37,876 nucleotides of DNA from an uncultured Collinsella sp. (GTDB taxonomy: Bacteria; Actinomycetota; Coriobacteriia; Coriobacteriales; Coriobacteriaceae): contig UQLD01000024.1 in NCBI GenBank assembly GCA_900541855.1, forward strand, positions 1-37,876, in the 5' to 3' direction. Within the stretch, counting starts at the first letter, position 1. Each line of letters opens with the position of its first letter. The position numbers and the translations under genes were made by a program. The notes below the pieces were generated by a model. It made no database searches. It worked only from the letters and a program-made list of their open reading frames with translations, and was not told the DNA's origin. This document shows, piece after piece, positions 23,647-31,702 of this stretch.

Positions 23647-23920
23647 ACAGAATCACACCATCCCTGGCAATTTCATCGAGCAATTGCTGCGATAAGGGCT
23701 CATCGAGATTGACGACATCTACATCTAAAAGAGTATCAAGATGTTCCTCGATCAAATATGAGAAACGGCCGAAATCCCGGCAACCTGCTACGGCGATGTC
23801 AATATCGCTCTTGGGCAAGTTGTCGCCTCGAGCACGAGAACCAAACAACACGACCGTCTCGGCGTCACATTCCCGAGCAAAAACTTCGATTTGCTTATAC
23901 ACCTTGTCGAGAGATGCCAT
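23633..23920 (-). CDS. MntA-type minimal nucleotidyltransferase (antitoxin)
   Basis: 95 residues. VVLFGSRARGDNLPKSDIDIAVAG contains GSRARG and the SDIDI pair of catalytic aspartates typical of minimal nucleotidyltransferases, with a third acidic strand at LDVDVVNLD. In type VII toxin-antitoxin systems this enzyme AMPylates HepT. It is encoded just before the HEPN gene with a 14-bp overlap. It starts 8 bp after the stop of the Rrf2 gene on the same strand, so it may be read through from the iron-sulfur regulator's promoter. Soluble, full length. Confidence 0.85.
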   Translation of the reverse strand: MASLDKVYKQIEVFARECDAETVVLFGSRARGDNLPKSDIDIAVAGCRDFGRFSYLIEEHLDTLLDVDVVNLDEPLSQQLLDEIARDGVILYEKI

Positions 23921-23928
23921 TTGCAGCC

Positions 23929-24360
23929 CTACAGCTTAATGTCAAAGTTGATCTCGGGGACGGCGGCCAGGTCGGCCAACGTCACGCCGTCGACGTACTT
24001 TTCGATCACGTCATCCAGACCACGCCAGAACTTGACGGTGGAACACAAGTCACTGCGGGCGCAGCTGTTGTCGATGCCATCGCACGCCACCGGAGCCGTG
24101 CTGCCCTCAACGGCACGCAAGATGTCGCCGGCACGCACCTCGGCCGGGTCCTTGCCCATCATGTAGCCGCCGCCCTTGCCGCGCACGCTCTTAAGCAGGC
24201 CCGCCTTCATAAGCGGACGAACCAGCTGCTCCAAATACTTTTGTGAGATATGCTCGCGGTCGGCAACCTCGCGCAGGGCAATCTTGCCCTCGGCGTCACC
24301 AAGCGCTGCGATATAGATCATCAGACGGAGGGCATAGCGGCCCTTAGAAGAAATGAGCAT
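23929..24360 (-). CDS. Rrf2/IscR-family iron-sulfur regulator
   Basis: 143 residues from ATG 24360 (GAGAGGGTAGGT just upstream; an earlier start at 24411 has none). MLISSKGRYALRLMIYIA and REHISQKYLEQLVRPLMKAGLLKSVRGKGGGY form the winged helix. Cys93, Cys100 and Cys106 (ACDGIDNSCARSDLC) correspond in place to the cluster-binding cysteines of IscR. It probably binds a [2Fe-2S] cluster and represses the divergent suf operon when clusters are plentiful. Two inverted repeats lie in the 222-bp intergenic space. The MntA-HepT genes follow on its own transcript. Confidence 0.88.
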   Translation of the reverse strand: MLISSKGRYALRLMIYIAALGDAEGKIALREVADREHISQKYLEQLVRPLMKAGLLKSVRGKGGGYMMGKDPAEVRAGDILRAVEGSTAPVACDGIDNSCARSDLCSTVKFWRGLDDVIEKYVDGVTLADLAAVPEINFDIKL

Positions 24361-24393
24361 ACCTACCCTCTCATCGTTGCCGAGACAAAATAC

Positions 24394-24440
24394 CAGGCTT
24401 GTTTGTCCCAAATCTTATGCACGCGGGGCAAACAAGCCTG
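24394..24440. promoter_or_regulatory. Inverted repeat in the regulator's leader
   Basis: Arms CAGGCTTGTTTG (24394-24405) and CAAACAAGCCTG (24429-24440) match perfectly around 23 nt. It lies 33-80 bp upstream of the Rrf2 start and could be an operator or an mRNA hairpin. Confidence 0.55.
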
Positions 24441-24474
24441 ATTATTATGTCCCACATCTAAAAAGTCGAGTGGA

Positions 24475-24498
24475 TTAGTCGGGTTTTCCCTTGACTAA
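24475..24498 (+). promoter_or_regulatory. Likely operator overlapping the suf promoter
   Basis: TTAGTC and GACTAA are inverted, 12 nt apart. The right half overlaps TTGACT (24491-24496), the best -35 for sufC; TAACTT about 16 nt downstream could be the -10. This position suits repression by the Rrf2 protein. Confidence 0.5.
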
Positions 24499-24582
24499 CG
24501 CCGAACCCATAGTAACTTTATTCCGAGAAGATTCCTAGGGTTTAGTACACCTATGAGTACACCATATACAGAGAGGGACAGC

Positions 24583-25383
24583 ATGAGCGCAAATCCGCTG
24601 CTTTCCATCGAAGGTCTGACCGCCTCCGTGGACGAGAAGACCATCCTCCACAACGTCAACCTCAACGTCGCCGCCGGCGAGACCCACGTTCTGATGGGAC
24701 CCAACGGCGCCGGCAAGTCCACCCTCGGCCACCTGGTCATGGGCGACCCCGTTTACACGGTCAACGACGGCCGCATCGTCTTTGACGGCCAGGACATCAC
24801 TGAGCTCACCACCGACAAGCGCTCGCGCGCCGGCCTGTTCCTGAGCTTCCAGGCCCCGGTCGAGATTCCGGGCGTGCCGCTGTCGAGCTTTTTGCGCGCC
24901 AGCATCGCCGGCCGCCCCGGCCTGGAGATGAAGGGCAAGGAGTTCCGCCGTCGCGTCAAGGAGCTCGCGGCAGAGCTCAACATGGATACCGCCTACCTCA
25001 ACCGCGAGCTGGGCGTGGGCTTCTCGGGCGGCGAGAAGAAGAAGGTCGAGATGCTCCAGCTCCTGTTGCTGCAGCCCAAGCTCGCCATCCTCGACGAGAC
25101 CGACTCGGGCCTAGACGTCGACGCCCTGTCCACCGTCAGCCACGGCATGGACGCCTACCGCAAGAGCTGCGACGGCTCCATGCTCATTATCACGCACAAC
25201 ACGCGCATCCTGGAGCACTTGGATGTCGACCGCGTCCACGTCATGGTCAAGGGTCACATCGTGCGCGAGGACGACGCCTCGCTCATCCCCTGGATCGACA
25301 AGAACGGCTTTGAGACCTTCGAGCGCGAGGCCGCCGAGCAGCGCGCCCAGGCCGAGGCCGCCGCTGCCGAGCAGCAGGCGTAA
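24583..25383 (+). CDS. sufC: SUF system ATPase SufC
   Basis: 266 residues from ATG 24583, chosen because GAGAGGGA lies 4 nt upstream; the ATG at 24553 adds ten unneeded residues. An ABC-type ATPase: Walker A GPNGAGKST (39-47), Q-loop region LFLSFQAPVEIPG, signature GFSGGEKKK, Walker B LAILDETDSGLDVD and switch ITHNTRIL. It forms the SufBCD scaffold complex with SufB and SufD and drives cluster assembly. It is the first gene of the operon; SufB follows 12 bp later. A 20-residue Ala/Glu/Gln-rich tail is extra compared with SufC of E. coli. Confidence 0.97.
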   Translation: MSANPLLSIEGLTASVDEKTILHNVNLNVAAGETHVLMGPNGAGKSTLGHLVMGDPVYTVNDGRIVFDGQDITELTTDKRSRAGLFLSFQAPVEIPGVPLSSFLRASIAGRPGLEMKGKEFRRRVKELAAELNMDTAYLNRELGVGFSGGEKKKVEMLQLLLLQPKLAILDETDSGLDVDALSTVSHGMDAYRKSCDGSMLIITHNTRILEHLDVDRVHVMVKGHIVREDDASLIPWIDKNGFETFEREAAEQRAQAEAAAAEQQA

Positions 25384-25395
25384 AGGGGCGACGCA

Positions 25396-26808
25396 ATGAC
25401 CAAGAACCGCACCGAGGTCGCGGACATCGACCGCAGCCTCTACGACTTCACCTATGGCGAGGAGGGATTCGAGCGCCTCGACGCCGGCATCACGCCCGAC
25501 ATCGTGCGCGAGATCAGCGCCAAGAAGGACGAGCCGCAGTGGATGCTCGACCTGCGCCTCAAGTCCCTCGAGATCTTCAATCGTTTTCCCGACCCGACGT
25601 GGGGCCCCTCCATCGAGGGCCTGGACATGGACAACATCGTCACCTACGTCAAGCCCAACACCGACCAAAAGCACGACTGGGAGTCGGTGCCCGACGACAT
25701 CAAGAACACCTTTGAGCGCTTGGGCATCCCCGAGGCCGAGCGCAGCTACCTGGCGGGCGTCGGCGCGCAGTACGACTCCGAGCTGGTCTACCACAACATG
25801 CAGGACACGGCGTCCAAGATGGGCATCGTCTACTCCGGTATTGAGGAAGCCCTGCACGATCCGCAGTGGGAGCCGCTCATCCACGAGAAATTCATGACGC
25901 TCATCCCGCCCACCGACCACAAGTTTGCGGCCCTGCACGGCGCCGTGTGGTCGGGCGGCTCGTTTGTCTACGTTCCCAAGGGCACCAAGTTGGACTTCCC
26001 GCTGCAGAGCTACTTCCGCCTTAACGCCAAGGGCGCCGGCCAGTTTGAGCACACGCTCATCATTGTCGAGGACGATGCCGACCTGCACTTTATCGAGGGC
26101 TGCTCCGCACCCAAGTACAACGTGGCCAACCTCCACGCCGGTGCTGTCGAGCTCTTTGTGGGCAAGCGTGCACACCTGCGCTACTCGACCATCGAGAACT
26201 GGTCCAAGAACATGTACAACCTCAACACCAAGCGTGCGCGCGTGGACGAGGACGGCGACATCGAGTGGATCAGTGGCTCCTTCGGCAGCCATGTGGGTTA
26301 TCTCTACCCCATGAGCGTGCTCAACGGCCGCGGCGCCCGCTCGAGCTTTACCGGCATCACCTTTGCCGGCGCCGGCCAGAACCTCGATACCGGCTGTAAG
26401 GTCGTACTCAACGCGCCCGAGACCTCGGCAACCGTCGAGACCAAGGGCATCTCCAAGAGCGGCGGCATCCAGACCTTCCGTAGCTCTATCGTGGCCACGC
26501 CCAAGGCCGAGGGCTCCAAGGCAACCGTGAGCTGCCAGTCGCTCATGCTCGACGACCAGAGCCGCTCCGACACTATTCCGGCCATGGACATCCGCGCCAA
26601 GAACGTCGACATCGGCCACGAGGCCACCATCGGCCGCATCGGCGACGACAAGGTGTTCTACCTGATGAGCCGCGGCATCTCGGAGGAAGAGGCCCGCACC
26701 ATGATCGTCAACGGCTTTGCCAACCCGGTCTCCAAGGAGCTGCCGCTTGAGTACGCCGTCGAGATGAACAACCTGATCAAGCTCGAGATGGAAGGAGCGA
26801 TCGGATAA
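25396..26808 (+). CDS. sufB: SUF scaffold protein SufB
   Basis: 470 residues, typical length. Motifs: WMLDLRLKSLEIF, GIPEAERSYLAGVGAQYDSE, LHGAVWSGGSFVYVPKG, IEGCSAPKYN, STIENWSKNMYNLNTKRA and, at the end, GRIGDDKVFYLMSRGISEEEA. The conserved Glu and Cys of the core beta-helix that nucleate the cluster are in the GCSAP and ENWS regions. It accepts persulfide sulfur and iron within SufBC2D in the cytoplasm. AAAGGGGCG precedes the ATG. The stop TAA shares a base with the sufD start (26808), indicating coupling. Confidence 0.97.
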   Translation: MTKNRTEVADIDRSLYDFTYGEEGFERLDAGITPDIVREISAKKDEPQWMLDLRLKSLEIFNRFPDPTWGPSIEGLDMDNIVTYVKPNTDQKHDWESVPDDIKNTFERLGIPEAERSYLAGVGAQYDSELVYHNMQDTASKMGIVYSGIEEALHDPQWEPLIHEKFMTLIPPTDHKFAALHGAVWSGGSFVYVPKGTKLDFPLQSYFRLNAKGAGQFEHTLIIVEDDADLHFIEGCSAPKYNVANLHAGAVELFVGKRAHLRYSTIENWSKNMYNLNTKRARVDEDGDIEWISGSFGSHVGYLYPMSVLNGRGARSSFTGITFAGAGQNLDTGCKVVLNAPETSATVETKGISKSGGIQTFRSSIVATPKAEGSKATVSCQSLMLDDQSRSDTIPAMDIRAKNVDIGHEATIGRIGDDKVFYLMSRGISEEEARTMIVNGFANPVSKELPLEYAVEMNNLIKLEMEGAIG

Positions 26809-28079
26809 TGAACCAGACCACGAACACCGCTGCTACCACCCTTGAGCAGGTCAATGCGATGCCAGCTGCCACTTGGGGTTGGCTGAAGATGAACCAGACC
26901 AAGCTCGAGCTCTCTGACGAGCTTGCCGCCGCTCCCACCGAGGCTGTTAAGGTCGAGGGCTTGGACGAGCAGTTCCGCGGCGCTGCCGACGCATTTAACG
27001 CCGCCATGGACGCCATGGCCGAGCGCTTCCCCGAGCGCCGCGCCTCCGCCCCCGGCGACGCCGCCGACCGCGCCCGCATCACGCCCGAGACCGAGCTTGA
27101 CGTGCCCGCCACCTCCATCTACCAGGCCGGTGCCATCAAGCTCGAGGAGGAGCTCTCCCCTGCTGAAGCCTTCGAGACCGGCATGGGCGAGGCTGCCTAC
27201 ACCTACTTGGCCGACCACGCCACCAAGCGCATCGTCATCGATGTGCCCGCATACAAGCACGCCACGGTTACCGTGCGCGTGAGCGGTGTCGATGCAGCCG
27301 CGGCCATCGCCGCCATCGACGTCGTCGCCCGTCCCCAGTCGACGCTCGATCTGCTTATTGCCCTGGACTCTCCCGTTGCCGGCCAAGGCGTCGTGGGATC
27401 CGTGCTACGCGTGTGCGCCCACGAGTACGCCACCGTCAACGTGACCTGCACGCAGACACTCGACGATAGCTGGATCGCGCTCGACGACACCGGCCTGTTC
27501 CTGGACGAGGGCGCGCGCGTCAACGTGCAGCACACCGTCCTGGGTGCCGGCGCCAGCGCCACCGGCCTTGCCGGCGACCTGCTGGGCGATACCGCCAAGG
27601 TCACCATCGATACTGACTACCTGGGCGCCCGAGAGCAGGTGCGCGACTTTAACTACGAGCTGCGCCACCGCGGTCGCAAGACCGAGTGCGAGATCGACGC
27701 CAACGGCGTGCTGACTGGCACGTCCAAGAAGGTCTACCGTGGCACCATCGACCTCGTGCACGGCTGCAAGGGCGCAACCGGCACCGAGCGCGAGACGGTG
27801 CTTTTGGCCAACAAGGGCGTCGACAACAAGACCGTTCCCGTCATTCTCTGCGACGAGGACGACGTCGCCGGCAACCACGGCGCCACAATCGGCCACGTCC
27901 GCGACGAGCAACTGTTCTATCTCGCCTGCCGTGGCCTTGACCAAAACGCCGCCGAGGACCTGTTCATTCGCGCCAAGCTGGAGGACGCCGCGCTTTCCGC
28001 CACCGACGAGCGCACCCGCGCAGCCGTCGTCCGCTTGGGCAACAACCTGATCAACAACTTTGAAGAGGAGCTCGCATGA
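26808..28079 (+). CDS. sufD: SUF scaffold protein SufD
   Basis: 423 residues. The N-terminal part is variable; the C-terminal beta-helix has YLGAREQVRDFNYELRHRGRKTECEIDANGVL, KVYRGTIDLVHGCKGATGTERETVLLANKGVDNKTVPVILCDEDDVAGNHGATIGHV and EQLFYLACRGLDQNAAEDLF, all typical of SufD, including the conserved His in GNHGA that supports cluster formation. It pairs with SufB on the SufC dimer. Start overlaps the sufB stop by 1 bp; its stop overlaps the sufS start (ATGA). An alternative internal start at QLPAATWGWLK is unlikely. Confidence 0.95.
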   Translation: MNQTTNTAATTLEQVNAMPAATWGWLKMNQTKLELSDELAAAPTEAVKVEGLDEQFRGAADAFNAAMDAMAERFPERRASAPGDAADRARITPETELDVPATSIYQAGAIKLEEELSPAEAFETGMGEAAYTYLADHATKRIVIDVPAYKHATVTVRVSGVDAAAAIAAIDVVARPQSTLDLLIALDSPVAGQGVVGSVLRVCAHEYATVNVTCTQTLDDSWIALDDTGLFLDEGARVNVQHTVLGAGASATGLAGDLLGDTAKVTIDTDYLGAREQVRDFNYELRHRGRKTECEIDANGVLTGTSKKVYRGTIDLVHGCKGATGTERETVLLANKGVDNKTVPVILCDEDDVAGNHGATIGHVRDEQLFYLACRGLDQNAAEDLFIRAKLEDAALSATDERTRAAVVRLGNNLINNFEEELA

Positions 28080-29401
28080 TCGACACCGAGCACGTTAAAT
28101 GCGATACCTGTACCGCACCGGAGCCTATGGAGTTCGACGCCAGTGACGAGGCCTCGCGCGGCTGGCCTACCGTCGACATCGAGACCAATCCCTACAAGGC
28201 ACAGTTCCCGCTTTTCCAGCAGCACCCCGAGATCGCCTTCCTCGATAGTGCCGCCACCGCGCAGCGCCCCGCCTGCGTGCTCGACGCCGAGCGTGACTTC
28301 TATCAGCGCATGAACGCCAACCCCCTGCGCGGCCTGTACTCACTGTCCGTCGAGGCCACCGACGCCATCGCGAAGGTCCGCCAGCAGATCGCCGACCTCA
28401 TCGGCGCCTCACAGGCCAACGAGGTCGTCTTCACCCGCAACACGAGCGAGTCGCTCAACCTGGTCGCCAAGAGCTTTGCACCCACAGTCCTCGAGCCGGG
28501 CGACGAGGTCGTCATCACCATCATGGAGCACCACTCCAACCTGATTCCGTGGCAGCAGGTCTGCCGCGAGACCGGCGCCAAGCTCGTCTACCTCTACCCC
28601 ACCAAGACCGGTCAGCTCACCACCGAGGAGGTTCTTGCCAAGGTTGGTCCCAAGACCAAGATTCTGGCCGTGGGTCAGGTCTCCAACGTGTTGGGAGTCG
28701 AGAACCCAGTCAAGAACCTCGGCAAGCTCGTGCACAAGTATGGCGGCTACCTGGTCGTCGACGGTGCGCAGTCGCTGCCGCACATGCCGGTCGATGTGGC
28801 CGACCTGGGCGCCGACTTCTTTGCCTTTAGCGCACACAAGGCTATGGGCCCCATGGGCATCGGCGTGCTGTGGGGCAAGATGGACCTGCTCAACGCCATG
28901 CCGCCCATGCTCACCGGCGGCGAGATGATCGACTCTGTTACCGAGCAGGACGCCGTCTGGGCGCCCGTTCCCGAGAAATTCGAGGCCGGCACACAGGACG
29001 CCGCCGGCATCTTCGCCACGGGTGCGGCACTCGACTACCTGGTCAACACGGTGGGTTACGAGAACGTCCAGGCACGCGAGCAGGCACTCGTCCACTACCT
29101 GATGGGCGAGCTCATGCAGCTCGACTTTGTCCAGATCATCGGCTCCATCTATTGGGACAACCACCACGGCGTTGTGAGCTTTAACGTCCGCGGCATCCAC
29201 CCGCACGACGTCGCGAGCATCATGGACATGGACGGCGTCTGCATCCGCGCCGGTCACCACTGTGCACAGCCGCTGCTCACCTGGCTGGGCGTCGAGAACC
29301 TTGCCTGCTGCCGCGCCAGCGTGGCCTTCTACAACGACAAGGCCGACATTGACAAGTTCATCGCCGGCCTGCATCACGTTTGGAGCACGTTCAATGGGTA
29401 A
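28076..29401 (+). CDS. sufS: Cysteine desulfurase SufS
   Basis: 441 residues. A PLP enzyme that takes sulfur from cysteine as persulfide. FLDSAATAQRP, TRNTSESLNLVAKSF, EHHSNLIPWQ and DGAQSLPHMPVDV lead to the PLP lysine in FSAHKAMGPMGIG, and the catalytic cysteine is in CIRAGHHCAQPLL. The normal domain begins at about residue 38 (YKAQFPLFQQHPEIAFLD), so there is an N-terminal extension of about 35 residues with CDTC, not usual in SufS. Translation is coupled with sufD (4-bp overlap) and sufU (8-bp overlap). The presence of SufU fits the Gram-positive type of sulfur transfer. Confidence 0.96.
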   Translation: MIDTEHVKCDTCTAPEPMEFDASDEASRGWPTVDIETNPYKAQFPLFQQHPEIAFLDSAATAQRPACVLDAERDFYQRMNANPLRGLYSLSVEATDAIAKVRQQIADLIGASQANEVVFTRNTSESLNLVAKSFAPTVLEPGDEVVITIMEHHSNLIPWQQVCRETGAKLVYLYPTKTGQLTTEEVLAKVGPKTKILAVGQVSNVLGVENPVKNLGKLVHKYGGYLVVDGAQSLPHMPVDVADLGADFFAFSAHKAMGPMGIGVLWGKMDLLNAMPPMLTGGEMIDSVTEQDAVWAPVPEKFEAGTQDAAGIFATGAALDYLVNTVGYENVQAREQALVHYLMGELMQLDFVQIIGSIYWDNHHGVVSFNVRGIHPHDVASIMDMDGVCIRAGHHCAQPLLTWLGVENLACCRASVAFYNDKADIDKFIAGLHHVWSTFNG

Positions 29402-29828
29402 TCTGTACACCTCCACCACATTTATGGAGCACAACTCGCACCCCGACTACAAGTACGAGATGGATGCTCCCACGCACGAGCACGACGGCATCAACCCCAG
29501 CTGCGGAGACGAGCTCACTCTGCAGCTGCGTGTCGAGAACAACGTGATTGAGGAGGCCTCCTTTACCGGCCACGGCTGCGCCATCAGCCAGGCCAGTGCC
29601 GACATCATGGCCGATCTCATCACCGGCGAGACCGTCGAGGAAGCTCGCCGCCTGGCAGAGCTCTTCCTCGCCATGATCCGCGGCGAGAAGCTCTCCGAGG
29701 AGGACCTGGAAGACCTGGACGAAGCCGCCCAGCTCCAGGACATCTCGCACATGCCCGCCCGCGTCAAATGCGCCGAGCTCGCCTGGCGCACCCTCGACGG
29801 CATGCTCGAGGGGCAAGCTAACCAGTAG
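29394..29828 (+). CDS. sufU: SufU sulfur-transfer partner
   Basis: 144 residues from ATG 29394. Cys37 and Asp39 (SCGDEL), Cys62 (GHGCAISQASAD) and Cys126 (VKCAELAW) are the zinc ligands of SufU and include the cysteine that takes persulfide from SufS. The 18-residue insertion typical of SufU relative to IscU is present (ETVEEARRLAELFLAMIRGE). Last gene of the operon, overlapping sufS by 8 bp and followed by a strong terminator. The cell has no SufE or IscU in view. Confidence 0.95.
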   Translation: MGNLYTSTTFMEHNSHPDYKYEMDAPTHEHDGINPSCGDELTLQLRVENNVIEEASFTGHGCAISQASADIMADLITGETVEEARRLAELFLAMIRGEKLSEEDLEDLDEAAQLQDISHMPARVKCAELAWRTLDGMLEGQANQ

Positions 29829-29860
29829 CGTATGCTCCGAATCCAAGGTTTTTGATTGCC

Positions 29861-29889
29861 GAGCCGCCCAATACGGGCGGCTCTGTTTT
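29861..29889 (+). terminator. suf operon terminator
   Basis: Perfect 9-bp stem GAGCCGCCC/GGGCGGCTC, loop AATAC, then TGTTTTCC. Confidence 0.9.
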
Positions 29890-30486
29890 CCTAATGAGCA
29901 CGAACACACAAAATCAGCGCGCCCGGCGCCCCGTCTGTCATTTACCACACGGCCAGACGCGAACACGGGCGTTTTCCACAGCACCAAAGGCCTGCGGCAG
30001 GGCCCCGGGCCCGCCAAGCAATGCGCCAAGCCCCGTTCTGCTGAGCTCCGACTCGCTTCGCGCCTGCCGCAGACGGGTCCCATAGGGTGCGACGTGCATT
30101 TTTGCGAGTATTCAGCACGCCAAGCTGTATGTATACGCATCGAAAGCGTTAATCAACGTCTCCAGGCGCATATATATTGTGTTTTAGAACAAGCATCGCG
30201 GTCTCAGGGATCACATACATGCGCTTCGGAGGCGGATCGGAAGGCATAAATAGCTTCGGGACCCGTATGTTGCAAGATTGCGGCAGTGCCGACAGCACCA
30301 CGATGCTGAAAACTCCGTTTTTTGCACGGCGCAGACGGGGGTAGGCACGGGCAAACCCGGACTGAGCTGTTATTTTATGCAAGATGACGATTGTTCTATG
30401 CATATTAAGAAGTGCAGTTACCGTACCAAGCTTTTGAACGCTGGTTGCGGCGTATGGACGACCCCAACTGCGGTGAACAGGCGACC
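29890..30486. other. Long intergenic region with inverted repeats near a RAYT gene
   Basis: No well-supported gene. CTGCGGCAGG (29992-30001) and CCTGCCGCAG (30063-30072) are perfect inverted copies around a 61-bp spacer. CGCAGACGGG occurs at about 30068 and again near 30332. An 84-codon minus-strand frame (30403-30149, beginning MHRTIVILHK) is open but has no ribosome-binding site and no recognisable domain; I rate it below 0.3 as a gene. The repeats may be REP-like targets of the adjacent RAYT-type protein. Confidence 0.4.
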
Positions 30487-31299
30487 TTACATCACGTTTC
30501 CGCCAGCCCGCATCGTCGTTCGCGCGCGGGCGCGCACGATACGAGAGACGGTACTTTTGCCAATCCCGGTATACCGCTCAATCTGGCGCACCGTAAGGCC
30601 GGCATTGCTCAATCCAACAATAACGGTATCGCGCTGCGCCGGCGGTGCAGTTTTAACCACATTGAGCGGAACCCCGAGGCTCTTCGCCATCTTGTCGGCA
30701 AAGGCGTGGCGTTCCCACTCTGTCTCTTTCATATCGCGCAGCGCCGGTTCGCCGCCGTCGGGCGTCGAAAGCGAATAGGCAATAAAGCCCTCGGCAGAAC
30801 CAAAAAGCTCAAGCACGCAAGAAGGATCAGAAAATCCCCTCGCGACATCGGCCGCGTCACCGTCGTAAGCGCACAAATGCTCCGGAAAGCTGCTCCAGGG
30901 ATAACGCTCAATGAGACTGATGCCCGCCTCCTGCGGATCGGCGTGAACGGAGCGAATAGCCTCCATCACCTGCCAGTCGGTATCGAGCGAGCGCCGGTCA
31001 AAACGGTTCTGGAACAGATGCCCTGTGCGCCCCGTGCGTTTATTGAACCGCCGCGCGTACGTCAAAAGCAGCCGGTGCATCGCCGCGCTCATCGCGTCCT
31101 CGTAATCTGCAAGCACCAGACGCACGTGATTGCCCATAAGGCACCAGGCGATAACCGTCACGCCCGCCTTGCGGCAGCACTCACGCATCAGCTCCAAGAA
31201 CTCCCACCGGTCTTCATCGCCCTCAAAGATGAGCTGCTTGCCCGTACCGTGGGCACAGACATGGTAAAAGCCGGTAACCGTTCTCCAAACGCGCTGCAT
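30487..31299 (-). CDS. RAYT-like (Y1 transposase-derived) protein, catalytic residues changed
   Basis: 270 residues from ATG 31299 (AAGGGAG 5 nt upstream). The fold pattern of REP-associated transposases is plain: FYHVCAHGTGKQLIFEGDEDRWEFLELM, AWCLMGNHVRLVLAD, YARRFNKRTGRTGHLFQNRF and EAIRSVHADPQEAG. The HUH motif should read HxH, but here it is HVR (His58, Arg60). The block RYIHLNPVRAG of active relatives reads RSVHADPQEAG, so the tyrosine is Ser. A C-terminal helix-turn-helix (LTVRQIERYTGIGKSTVSRIVR) is added. I infer DNA binding without transposition. It lies between the suf operon and the NifU-like gene. Confidence 0.75.
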   Translation of the reverse strand: MQRVWRTVTGFYHVCAHGTGKQLIFEGDEDRWEFLELMRECCRKAGVTVIAWCLMGNHVRLVLADYEDAMSAAMHRLLLTYARRFNKRTGRTGHLFQNRFDRRSLDTDWQVMEAIRSVHADPQEAGISLIERYPWSSFPEHLCAYDGDAADVARGFSDPSCVLELFGSAEGFIAYSLSTPDGGEPALRDMKETEWERHAFADKMAKSLGVPLNVVKTAPPAQRDTVIVGLSNAGLTVRQIERYTGIGKSTVSRIVRARARTTMRAGGNVM

Positions 31300-31603
31300 G
31301 GCGCTCCCTTCGCCGGGATCTGCTTGCCATCCAATACAGCACGATTGAAGCGTGCCATCAAAACATTCACGCAAAACAATTCGCTCGCGCGGCCAAAGGC
31401 AGTAAACAGGCGGCGAACGGCACCGTTGCAACAGGTCAACCCCTGCAACGCTTACAAAAGCTGACCAAAAGCTTGCCCAAGACGGACCCCCTCTACGGAA
31501 GTGCACGACCACAGAATATAGAGTTAAACCGTTTCAATTGAAAGTTCCGCGCATCTCGCTACGAAAACTGAGCCGTTCGCCGAATATTCCGTGCATTTCG
31601 CGG

Positions 31604-31609
31604 TATTAT
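31604..31609 (+). promoter_or_regulatory. Possible -10 of the NifU-like/GGGtGRT operon
   Basis: TATTAT in GCGGTATTATAGG lies 94 bp before the ATG. No good -35 is seen. Confidence 0.3.
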
Positions 31610-31702
31610 AGGGGCTGCATGTCATGTCCCTTTCGAAGGGTCGCCCGGCAATCGCCAGCCACGGCCCCCAGACGGGACGCCAACACGATAGAGAGGAGAG
31701 GC

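Noticed and set aside
25111..29434. Large minus-strand frames opposite sufB, sufD, sufS and sufU
   Set aside because: Low-complexity Val/Leu/Gly/Asp shadows of well-identified genes.
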